Source of the DNA: Mycobacteroides chelonae CCUG 47445
GTDB taxonomy: Bacteria > Actinomycetota > Actinomycetes > Mycobacteriales > Mycobacteriaceae
DNA: 64,000 nucleotides
Direction of reading: 5' to 3'
NCBI RefSeq assembly: GCF_001632805.1
Contig: NZ_CP007220.1
Span: forward strand, 992,001-1,056,000
The notes under the pieces are model-generated. The model was not told the origin of the DNA, ran no database searches, and saw only the letters and a list, made by a program, of their open reading frames with translations. The translations under genes were made by a program, and so were the position numbers. This document shows, piece after piece, positions 1 to 7,801 of the stretch. How positions within the stretch are numbered: position 1 is the first letter of the stretch; each line of letters starts with the position of its first letter.

Positions 1-1
1 T

Positions 2-1102
2 TTCTTGCGCCTGGGCATCATCGGGTTCGGTGGTCCGGCGGCGCATATCGCGCTGATGCGCCAGGAGCTGGTGCGCCGGCGAGGTTGGGTTAGCGATGAA
101 CGGTTCGTGGACCTGATGGGCGCCACCAACTTGATCCCCGGCCCGAACTCGACTGAGCTGGCCATCCACTTGGGTTTTGAGCGGGCGCGCTGGCGGGGCC
201 TGGTCACCGCCGGGGTGTGTTTTATCGTGCCGGCGGCGCTGATGGTGACTGCGCTGGCCTGGGCGTATGTGCGCTACGGCCAAACGCCGGCTGTCGAAGG
301 GCTGCTGTACGGGGTGGTGCCGGTGGTCATCGGCATCATCGCCCACGCCTTGTTCGCGCTGCTGCGCACCGTCATCAAAGGTATCGGCCTGGCGCTGCTG
401 GCCGCCGCCGCCCTGGCCGCCTACCTGGCGGGAGTCAACGAGCTCGTCATTCTGGCCGCCGGGGCGAGCCTGGCCGTTGCGGCACATCTGGCCAAACGGG
501 CGCGCGGGCAGATACACAGCTTCGTGGCCGCACCCCTTGTCGCCGTGGGCCATCCACTGTTTGTCGACCCCACCGGCGGTCAGCTGACCCAGTTGTTCAC
601 CACGATGCTCAAAATCGGGGCCGTCCTCTACGGCAGCGGTTACGTGCTGCTGGCCTTCCTGCGCGGCGATTTCGTCGAACGACTCGGCTGGATCACAGGC
701 CAACAACTCCTCGACGCGGTCTCCATCGGACAAGTAACCCCCGGCCCGGTGTTCACCACCGCCACCTTCATCGGCTATCTCATCGCCGGACCGCTCGGCG
801 CCCTGGTGGCCACCATCGCGATCTTCCTACCCTCCTTCGTGTTCGTCGGCCTGCTCACCCGCCTCACCGACAAACTACGGTCGCTGCCCTGGACTTCGGC
901 GCTGCTCGACGGCCTCAACACCACCGCACTGGCCCTCATGGCCGGAGTCACCTGGCAACTGGGCCGCGCAGCCATCATCGACCCACTCACCGCCGCACTG
1001 GCGGTGGCCACCGCAGTCGCGGTCTGGAAAACCAAACTCAATACCGCCTGGTACATCGCTGCCGGAGCCGCCATCGGCCTGGCCCACGCGGCACTGACCT
1101 GA
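2..1102 (+). CDS. chrA: Chromate efflux transporter ChrA (5' end outside window)
   Basis: A CHR-family membrane transporter that exports chromate from the cytoplasm. The frame is open from the first bases, and the FGGPAAHI motif that normally lies some 20 residues into ChrA is almost at the edge, so only a short N-terminal piece is missing. Two CHR half-domains are visible: the first contains FGGP and the LIPGPNSTE loop, the second (after about residue 200) contains the matching TPGPVFTTATFIGY loop. About ten hydrophobic segments occur. DoxX and a PadR regulator follow, which suggests one stress-response unit. The family call is firm; chromate as substrate comes from family knowledge. Confidence 0.9.
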   Translation, partial: FLRLGIIGFGGPAAHIALMRQELVRRRGWVSDERFVDLMGATNLIPGPNSTELAIHLGFERARWRGLVTAGVCFIVPAALMVTALAWAYVRYGQTPAVEGLLYGVVPVVIGIIAHALFALLRTVIKGIGLALLAAAALAAYLAGVNELVILAAGASLAVAAHLAKRARGQIHSFVAAPLVAVGHPLFVDPTGGQLTQLFTTMLKIGAVLYGSGYVLLAFLRGDFVERLGWITGQQLLDAVSIGQVTPGPVFTTATFIGYLIAGPLGALVATIAIFLPSFVFVGLLTRLTDKLRSLPWTSALLDGLNTTALALMAGVTWQLGRAAIIDPLTAALAVATAVAVWKTKLNTAWYIAAGAAIGLAHAALT

Positions 1103-1212
1103 CAAAGACCCCGGCCGCAGCCACATTCGCGGTCGACAGCGCCCTACATCGGCGGTTAGCCTCACTGATAACGGAACCCGATATCAGCACTGGGAAAGAT
1201 TCGAGGTCACCC

Positions 1213-1701
1213 ATGTCCGCACCGTCATCGGCCACTTGGTTGCGCCTGGGGCAAACCAGCGCACCGGCAGCAACGATCCTGATCCGCTTCTATGTCGGGC
1301 TCATCTTCTTGTGCGAGGGAATCCTGAAATTCCTACGCCCCGAAACCCTCGGCACCGGCCGCTTCGACAAAGCCGGAATCCCAGCCCCTGCCTTCTTGGC
1401 GAACCTGGACGGAACACTCGAAACTGTCTGCGGCATCCTGCTACTGGCCGGCTTAGCCACCCGCGTGGCCGCGGTGCCGATGATCATCAACATGGCCGGG
1501 GCGCTGCTGATCACCAAAGCTCCCATCCTGTGGGCTGATGCAGCCCTGTTCCCCAAAGCCTCCGGATGGTGGGACTTCATCCACGAATCCCGCACCGACC
1601 TGGCACAACTCTGCGGCGCCACCTTCCTGCTCCTGGCCGGCGCAGGCGCCTACTCGCTGGATGCAGCCATCAACCGCCGGGCAGCGGCCACGAACCCATA
1701 G
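1213..1701 (+). CDS. DoxX family membrane protein
   Basis: A small membrane protein of 162 residues with about four hydrophobic segments, typical of DoxX/DoxD-like proteins, which are often tied to redox or thiol stress. The frame is open far upstream, but that part is an out-of-frame reading of chrA, so I place the start at the ATG 110 bases after the chrA stop. An RFYVGLIFLCEGILKF segment near residue 30 and a GILLLAGLATRVAA segment fit the DoxX pattern. It lies in the same direction as chrA and converges on the PadR gene with only 16 bases between the stops. The exact function is unknown. Confidence 0.8.
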   Translation: MSAPSSATWLRLGQTSAPAATILIRFYVGLIFLCEGILKFLRPETLGTGRFDKAGIPAPAFLANLDGTLETVCGILLLAGLATRVAAVPMIINMAGALLITKAPILWADAALFPKASGWWDFIHESRTDLAQLCGATFLLLAGAGAYSLDAAINRRAAATNP

Positions 1702-1717
1702 CGAAAGCCACTCAAGA

Positions 1718-2023
1718 TCAAGGTTTTTGCTGATCCAGCATCTCCCGGGCCAGCTCGTCTAGCGCCCGCAAGTCCTCCTTGAGTGCGGCCTTACCCGCAC
1801 GTGTTGCCCGATACAGCCGCCGGGCACGCCCCTCAACGACCAACTGCCGCGATGTCAACAAACCATCGGCCTCCAACCGGTGCAACGTCGGATACAGCGT
1901 GCCCGGGCTGATGTCGTAGCCGTGCCGGGCCAGCTCCTCGGTCATCCACGCACCGTGAACCTCCTCCTCGGCAGCGTGATGCAAGATGTGCAGCCGCACC
2001 GCACCTCGCTGAAACTCCCGCAC
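1718..2023 (-). CDS. PadR family transcriptional regulator
   Basis: A winged helix-turn-helix repressor of 101 residues. The stretch GYDISPGTLYPTLHRLEADGLL is the PadR recognition helix and wing, and the C-terminal helices (ALKEDLRALDELAREML) are the usual dimerisation part. I chose the GTG at 2023 because a GGAGG lies seven bases upstream; the frame can be read back to a TTG at 2050 but that has no ribosome site. PadR proteins sit beside chrA in other mycobacteria, so this one probably controls the chrA/doxX unit and itself; that link is inferred. The palindrome at 2051-2062 is the likely operator. Confidence 0.85.
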   Translation of the reverse strand: MREFQRGAVRLHILHHAAEEEVHGAWMTEELARHGYDISPGTLYPTLHRLEADGLLTSRQLVVEGRARRLYRATRAGKAALKEDLRALDELAREMLDQQKP

Positions 2024-2050
2024 CCCAACACCTCCAAGAACAGTCACCAA

Positions 2051-2068
2051 ACCGATATCGGTAACCGA
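2051..2068. promoter_or_regulatory. Candidate PadR operator, overlapping palindromes
   Basis: ACCGATATCGGT (2051-2062) is a perfect 12-base palindrome and overlaps a second one, TCGGT-A-ACCGA (2058-2068). It lies just upstream of the padR ribosome site, where an autoregulatory operator would be expected. Confidence 0.45.
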
Positions 2069-2115
2069 TTCTATCCTCTTTCATTACGTACCGAACAACC
2101 GTTTCGTGAAGCAGG

Positions 2116-2412
2116 GTGTGTGCGATGCCCTCGGTGCCACGCACTGTGCGCCCGGATTTCGGCGATGTCTTCGGCGCTTATCTGCGCCAGTTCAAACCTG
2201 TTGCGACGGTTGGACAAGGTGAACGCACATCGTTCCAGGGTGCACGTGCCGCCCAGTACCTGCATGCTCCGGGGCGCGCCAAGGCCATCAAGAATGTCTT
2301 GGCCGCAATGAAGTCTGGCAAGCTCACGCCAGAGCTGTTGGCATACCAATACTTACAGACGCTCGTGAGAATGTCCGAGCCGAAGCCTCCGGGGCCCTGG
2401 ATTAGTGCGTAG
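2116..2412 (+). pseudogene. C-terminal fragment of a stomatin/band 7 (SPFH) protein
   Basis: A 98-residue open frame. Its second half (RAKAIKNVLAAMKSGKLTPE, then LLAYQYLQTL) matches the conserved C-terminal helix of bacterial slipin/stomatin proteins, where LLAYxYLQTLP follows an alanine-rich AEGxAKAI coil. The SPFH domain itself is absent and the first 40 residues resemble nothing I know. It is therefore probably the surviving tail of a deleted stomatin gene that now reads open from a chance ATG. It is not the tail of the intact SPFH gene at 11353, which ends differently. Confidence 0.5.
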
Positions 2413-2479
2413 CACCGTCACTCCGGGTTAGTCGCGAAGACGGTGCCAGATCGTCGCCTTGCTCACCCCGGCCTCGAGT

Positions 2480-4081
2480 TCAGGGGCGGAAGTCGCCCAT
2501 GCTGTCGTCGTCGGTTTCCTCGTCGGTGTCGAGCCATGCCAGGTGCTCTGGCTGGAACCAGCGGTTGAGCAGGAGGCGGAAGGGCACCAGCATCGCGATG
2601 AATAAGGGGAATAAGATTCCCGCCGGGCTGCTCTTGAGGATCCACAGCACCACCAGACACAGAAGCTGGACCAAGGTGAAAAGGCGGATGACTTTCCAGG
2701 GAACATGACGAACGTAGTGGGTGTCCGGGTACAGGTTGGGGTCGGTCAACCATAGTTTCAACCGCGCATAGAATTCCGTCCCGTTGAGGGTGGCAAATCC
2801 CATGAATAGGAACAGGCCGAAAAGTACTTCCATCGGAATTTGCTTGATCAGCGGCAACATGAAAACCGAGGCCGCGATCAGGATATGAATGGCCAGTGGG
2901 GAGACTCGATTTTCTCGGACAGCTACGATGCGTTCGGTGCCGGAATCGTTGTTCTGTCGTGTGGTGGTCGCCAGACTCTTGACGTGGTTAAGGGAATGGA
3001 CGGTGGCCGCCACGATCCAGGGTAAACCAAATATCGAGCTCACGGCGGTGATGACGCCGACGACCGCCAGGTCCAGGTGATAGCCGCCGCCTTTTCGCAG
3101 AGCATGCGACGGGCTGTTGACTAGGCGCGTCGTAATATTTTGGTCGAGAAACAGCAAAACGGTGACCAGGACTGCTGGCCCGAGGCAGACGACTATCAGC
3201 CAGACGGGCAGCGAGAACATGTCAACGAGCCAGGACCGGCCGCTGGTGGTGCCGAAATGGTCGGGGATGGCCACGTCCGCCACCGCGACTTCTGGCAACA
3301 TCAAGGCGAATAGTGTCATCAGGGCGATGGCGATGGTGGGCCCGAAATCGGCCACGAATTCACGGAACCTGCGCTGCAGGTACCTGGTCTGCAGGAACGT
3401 TTTGAAGGTGCGGGCCAACAGGAATGTTCCCAGTGCCAGCACCACGGTCATCAGGGCGGTCGCGTCGTTGCGGGGGGACGTAGTGAAGGGCGATACCACC
3501 GAGCGCGCTGCTTCGACGATAAAGATGACAGCGACCAGGACTGCGAAGATCTCATCGACGAAGCGGGTGAAGAACTTCATGAGCGCGCTGGCATCGGTCA
3601 CCGCGAGGATGAGAATGAGAATGCCCGACCAGAGGCCCACCCAGGCGTAGACCGGTAAAAAGGGCACATCGAAACGCTGGCATATCGTGTACAACAGGCC
3701 GGTGAAGATGACGATGGGACCGGTGCCGCCCAACAGAGTCAGAGGCTGGGCAGAAGAAAGCGCGAACAGGATTCCGCCGACCGCTGTTACCACGATCATT
3801 TCCACGATGCCGATCTCACCGCCGGTCACGACACTGGTAAGGCCACCGAAGGCAATAGCATTGGCAAGGCACGCGAAGAACAGAAAACCCACAGACGCTA
3901 CGACTTTCGAATGCAGCCCGTCGGTGAAGTCGCTGACATAGGAAGGCAGCCTTCGCCGTGCATCCGCCCGAAGACCACCGCCCAACCGGCCCGTGTAGGT
4001 CAGGAGGCCGACGTCGTGTACATGTGGGGCCTGCGACGCGCCGCTCCGTTTGTTTGACACGTACTTCACCTTATTCGACAC
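2480..4081 (-). CDS. SLC4-type bicarbonate/anion transporter
   Basis: A 533-residue inner-membrane protein of the HCO3 transporter (band 3, SLC4) family, which exchanges or cotransports bicarbonate and related anions. The N-terminal 45 residues are hydrophilic, followed by about ten to twelve membrane segments. The family signatures are a TGPIVIFTGLLY segment near residue 115 and RFVDEIFAVLVAVIFIVEA near 175, which corresponds to the RFTEEIFALL motif of SLC4 proteins. The start is a GTG; a second GTG seven codons in is possible. It lies downstream of the BCCT gene on the same strand after 253 bases, so it probably has its own promoter. The substrate is not proven. Confidence 0.8.
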   Translation of the reverse strand: MSNKVKYVSNKRSGASQAPHVHDVGLLTYTGRLGGGLRADARRRLPSYVSDFTDGLHSKVVASVGFLFFACLANAIAFGGLTSVVTGGEIGIVEMIVVTAVGGILFALSSAQPLTLLGGTGPIVIFTGLLYTICQRFDVPFLPVYAWVGLWSGILILILAVTDASALMKFFTRFVDEIFAVLVAVIFIVEAARSVVSPFTTSPRNDATALMTVVLALGTFLLARTFKTFLQTRYLQRRFREFVADFGPTIAIALMTLFALMLPEVAVADVAIPDHFGTTSGRSWLVDMFSLPVWLIVVCLGPAVLVTVLLFLDQNITTRLVNSPSHALRKGGGYHLDLAVVGVITAVSSIFGLPWIVAATVHSLNHVKSLATTTRQNNDSGTERIVAVRENRVSPLAIHILIAASVFMLPLIKQIPMEVLFGLFLFMGFATLNGTEFYARLKLWLTDPNLYPDTHYVRHVPWKVIRLFTLVQLLCLVVLWILKSSPAGILFPLFIAMLVPFRLLLNRWFQPEHLAWLDTDEETDDDSMGDFRP

Positions 4082-4334
4082 AGTGAGGTGCTCTCAGCGA
4101 CTTTCAGGCAAGTCGTCGAGGCTCAGACGGATCAGGACGCATGCTCCAGACGATCACCGATCCGCGACAGGATCTGCAGTGCCACAGGGATGCAACCATC
4201 GAGATGATCCCAGGGCCAACCGCGTTGTGTTCGATCGAACATCGCATCTGCTGCCTGGCATCACGTTCGTCTCGACTAAGGGGTACGTCCAGCGGCCAAG
4301 CCTGGCGCTACGTTGCAGGCGAGTAGCCGCTTGC

Positions 4335-6146
4335 CTAATCGTGTGGCGTCGATGGATCCTCGTTGGCTGTGGCTGCCCATAACTCTTGCTCATCGGGCTC
4401 AAAGTCATTATCTCCGAGGGGATCTGGTGGATCTAGGACGGTCAGCTCACCGGTATCGGGGTGCCTCTCGCACGAATGCGCGTCGACATCGCGCACTGCG
4501 AACAGCCCGGACAGAGTTGCGGAGACGCCACCACGCCGACCCTTCGGTGTCGGAAGTGCATCGGCTACTGAGATATGCAGCAACCGGGGCGTGGTGGCCA
4601 CATCGAAATGAAATGCCTTGATCATGGCAAAACATGCCGCGACCATGATCAAAGAGAACGGTACCGCGGTGGCGATCGATGCCGTCTGTAGCGCCTGCAG
4701 GGAACCGCGCCCGCCAACAAGCAGTAGGACCGCGGCCGCGGTCCCTTCCAACACCGCCCAGTAGACGCGACTGAGCTTGGGCGTCTCCATTTCGCCTCCG
4801 GAGGACAGTATGTCGATCACCAAAGAGCCGGAGTCCGAGGAAGTGACGAAGAAAAAGACGATGACGGCGATGGCGAGCACGCTCGTGATCACGCCGAGTG
4901 GTAACCCTTCGAGCATCTGAAACAACGAGGTGTTGGGGTCAACGGCCTCGCCAGTCTCCGGGACTGCTCTGCGCTGAAATAAGGCGGCGCCGCCAAAAAC
5001 GGTGAACCATAGTGAACTGATCACCGTGGGCGCCAGCAGTACTCCGCCTACGAACTCGCGGATGGTTCGTCCGCGCGAGATACGGGCGATGAACATTCCG
5101 ACAAACGGTGCCCAGCTCATCCACCAACCCCAATAGAACACTGTCCAGTCGATGACCCAGCCATCGTGAGAGAACGGCGCTGTGCGCAGCATTAATGCCG
5201 GTAGGGATTGGATGTAACCACCGAGGTTCTGCACCCAAGATTGCAGGAGAAACAGTGTGGGACCCAGCAACAGCACGAAGGCGGTCAAGGCCGCGGCCAA
5301 CATCATGTTGATGTTGGACAGCCATTTAAGACCTTTACTGACCCCGCTGACAACCGAGAGCGTGGCCGCTGAGGTGATCACGGCTATCAAGGCGACCTTC
5401 CACCCGTTGGTGACCTGAATCCACCCCAGGTATTGCAAACCGGCCGCGATCTGTGTGATGCCGAAACCTAGTGAGGTCGCGACACCGAACAATGTGCCGA
5501 CGATCGCCACGACATCGACTACATCGCCGATGAATCCCTCCACGCGCTGACGTCCTAGTAGCGGCTCTAACAACCACCGCACCGACAAGGGGCGTCCCTT
5601 GCGATAGGTCATATAGGCCATGCCGAGGCCGACGACCACGTAGATGCTCCAGGCATGCAGTCCCCAATGGAACAATGTCAATGACATGGCCTGGTTTGCT
5701 GCCGCGGTGGTCTGTGCTGGGATACCACGCGACGCGGGGGGATGCATGTAGTGGCTTAGTGGTTCGGCGACACCGTAGAAGACCAGGCCGATCCCCATTC
5801 CTGCGCTGAACAGCATGGCCAGCCACGCGGGGAAGCTGAATTCGGGCTGCTCATCGTCTCGGCCCAGCCGGATGGTGCCGACTCGGGAAAGGCCGCAGTA
5901 CAACGCGAACGCCACAAATCCAGTGGCAATGAGGATGTACCACCAGCCGACCCCCTCGCCGATTGTCTTGTTCAGCTGGGCAAACGCATCCTGTTTGCCT
6001 TTCGCCAACACGACGGCGAGGGCAATCATCGCGATGATGACCAACGATGCCGGAACGAAGACTTGGGGCCTGATGCTGCGCCAGGCACGCCGCACCGGAT
6101 TCGCGGTGCCCTGGGTGTTGTCAGGTGGGGTCGATTGCGGTGTCAA
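4335..6146 (-). CDS. BCCT family betaine/choline/carnitine transporter
   Basis: A 603-residue secondary transporter for quaternary ammonium compounds, probably an osmolyte importer (BetP/OpuD type) driven by sodium or protons. Twelve membrane segments are predicted. Diagnostic segments are FSAGMGIGLVFYGVAEPL near residue 110, WGLHAWSIYVVVG near 160 and the tryptophan-rich WGWWMSWAPFVGMFIARISR around 340, which carries the substrate-binding aromatic box. An acidic tail of about 90 residues ends the protein and could be an osmosensory domain, as in BetP; that is inference. The start codon is TTG. The gene is divergent from the 6527 cassette across 380 bases. Confidence 0.92.
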   Translation of the reverse strand: MTPQSTPPDNTQGTANPVRRAWRSIRPQVFVPASLVIIAMIALAVVLAKGKQDAFAQLNKTIGEGVGWWYILIATGFVAFALYCGLSRVGTIRLGRDDEQPEFSFPAWLAMLFSAGMGIGLVFYGVAEPLSHYMHPPASRGIPAQTTAAANQAMSLTLFHWGLHAWSIYVVVGLGMAYMTYRKGRPLSVRWLLEPLLGRQRVEGFIGDVVDVVAIVGTLFGVATSLGFGITQIAAGLQYLGWIQVTNGWKVALIAVITSAATLSVVSGVSKGLKWLSNINMMLAAALTAFVLLLGPTLFLLQSWVQNLGGYIQSLPALMLRTAPFSHDGWVIDWTVFYWGWWMSWAPFVGMFIARISRGRTIREFVGGVLLAPTVISSLWFTVFGGAALFQRRAVPETGEAVDPNTSLFQMLEGLPLGVITSVLAIAVIVFFFVTSSDSGSLVIDILSSGGEMETPKLSRVYWAVLEGTAAAVLLLVGGRGSLQALQTASIATAVPFSLIMVAACFAMIKAFHFDVATTPRLLHISVADALPTPKGRRGGVSATLSGLFAVRDVDAHSCERHPDTGELTVLDPPDPLGDNDFEPDEQELWAATANEDPSTPHD

Positions 6147-6526
6147 CGTACTACCGTCCTCGTCAAAGTCTCATCACGTATCAGCGTCGGTGCCGATAAC
6201 CCTAAGCGACGGCGCCGCCCCGCAAGCATCAACCGTGCCCATCACACGCCTCGGATAACTATGGAGAGCACAGTCGGGACGGCCGTACCTATGGCTAACC
6301 CAAAGACCTCTAGAAGCAGGTGAGGAACCGATCGGCATGCGTATCGTGCTGGCGGTGACACTCCCGATCCGACGGGTCGCATGGTGACCAAAGAGGAAAC
6401 ACTCAACTATCGGGTTGGCTTGGTAACTACACAGCCATACTATGAGGTAGGATAGTCTGCAATGAGTGGCTGGATGCTGCACTTGCCAGTCGAGCGGCAA
6501 CTACTATCTCGCGGAGGATTGTAATC
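6147..6526. other. Divergent intergenic region, BCCT / envelope cassette
   Basis: 380 bases hold no convincing gene. The right end carries a clear ribosome site (GGAGGA) for the 6527 gene and, about 75 bases upstream of it, TAGGAT, a plausible -10 element. An imperfect palindrome beginning TATCAGCG lies at 6179-6198 near the BCCT start. I see no RNA gene. Confidence 0.4.
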
Positions 6527-7756
6527 ATGGCCCAGGCGGGGGTGCGGGTGATCACTTGCCGCCGGATGCCTGCACGTGCAGCCTTCCAGCAACCTAACCG
6601 CGCTCCTGGTCGGCGTCCGAATGCCCGTCGTGTCGTCGTGGTCGTCATTGCGATGGCCATGATGGCCGTGCCGGTGACGGTCCAGCTGGTCGCCGGTGCC
6701 GGTTGGCAGGCGGAGGCTGACCCGAATCAGCCGGGGCCTCCTGCTCCGGCTCCGCCGCCGTTGGCAGTTCCGCAACCGGATAATCTGTCGCGCACTGTCA
6801 ATATCGGTGGCGCTCAAGTGAAATCAAATGTTCCGCAGGGAATGGGAGACGGCACCGGGCGGCCGTTATCGGAGCCGCGAGAACGCTCGGTGGCCGCGGT
6901 GCCTCCGGTCGCCACCGATGGTGTGCACGCCGCGACCGCCTGGCCGGGAAGACAGATTGTCATCCACTTACCCAATGAACGCGCCCTGACGGCTGCGAAC
7001 TGGGGTGAAGGCGGTGTGGCCGCTTACGGCTCGGGGCCGGTGGATTATGTGGTGATTCCTGATGCCGGCGGCGGTGCCGATATTCGCATGATCCGCAAGA
7101 CCTTTATCTCGCCGAGTGACTTCTTGTTAGGCGTCAGGTATCCCGACGGCACCCATCTGCGACAAACAGGTCAGGCGGTGGTCGTGGAGACCGACGCCTC
7201 TCCGGGCAAGCCGGCAGCGATTATCGGGGCGTTCAGTTTTCCCGATGCGAAAGACGGCGCTGGGAACGCCATCTCAGTGTCCCCGTCCGTCGGGGGAAGC
7301 TATCTGTATCAGCAATCGGATGTGAATCTGAATGTCGGCGATGTCGGGCTACTCAATTTTCCCGTCACGATCACCGTGGCCTACCGCGCCACCACCACTA
7401 GCCCGGCGGTGGCTCCAGGTGATCCGGGACCTAAGCGTCCGCCGGTCGCCGAGGGTGGCCGGTGCGCGTCCGGGCCGTCGCAATTCCGGGGTGCCGGAGA
7501 TGGTCAAAATCCCGATGGTTTTGCTGATTTCCTGCCGTCATGTGCTCGGCTGGCTGCTTGCATGAGCGCGGCTCCAGCCCGCACCAGCGCGCTTACGTGT
7601 GAGAACACGTTTATGGCCGATTTGACGAATGCGTGTGTTACCGCGTTTGGGTACGACGACGACTACGAGGGCTGCCAGGCAGCGGCCAACGGACATACCC
7701 GCTGGGCCAAAGAGAACATGAGCCCCGGCCCCGCTGCCGCAGGAACTGGAACCTGA
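6527..7756 (+). CDS. Secreted protein with a degenerate phospholipase A2-like C-terminal domain
   Basis: A 409-residue exported protein. A basic N-terminus leads into one hydrophobic segment (about residues 35-58), then a proline-rich stretch, a middle region of about 200 residues I cannot place, and a cysteine-rich C-terminus. There, C339-A-R-L-A-A-C345 is followed by C358, the F362-x-x-D365 pair and C370, then GC near 382. This spacing copies the CxxHDxC...C...FxxD...C core of secreted phospholipases A2, but the catalytic His-Asp is Leu342-Ala343. I infer a PLA2 fold without catalysis, perhaps a binding or decoy domain. It is first in a run of six genes with a good GGAGGA site. Confidence 0.6.
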   Translation: MAQAGVRVITCRRMPARAAFQQPNRAPGRRPNARRVVVVVIAMAMMAVPVTVQLVAGAGWQAEADPNQPGPPAPAPPPLAVPQPDNLSRTVNIGGAQVKSNVPQGMGDGTGRPLSEPRERSVAAVPPVATDGVHAATAWPGRQIVIHLPNERALTAANWGEGGVAAYGSGPVDYVVIPDAGGGADIRMIRKTFISPSDFLLGVRYPDGTHLRQTGQAVVVETDASPGKPAAIIGAFSFPDAKDGAGNAISVSPSVGGSYLYQQSDVNLNVGDVGLLNFPVTITVAYRATTTSPAVAPGDPGPKRPPVAEGGRCASGPSQFRGAGDGQNPDGFADFLPSCARLAACMSAAPARTSALTCENTFMADLTNACVTAFGYDDDYEGCQAAANGHTRWAKENMSPGPAAAGTGT

Positions 7757-7801
7757 CATGCCCACCTACACAGCACTATTTCGGGGAAAAGGATTCTGTC
7801 G

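Noticed and set aside
2428..2480. Minus-strand stretch reading GVSKATIWHRLR, like the helix-turn-helix end of a serine recombinase
   Set aside because: Only about 15 residues long and directly after the transporter stop; too short to support a mobile-element remnant, though suggestive.
3117..3650. Long plus-strand open frame antisense to the anion transporter gene
   Set aside because: Composition of a complementary-strand artefact of GC-rich codons; no motif and no ribosome site.
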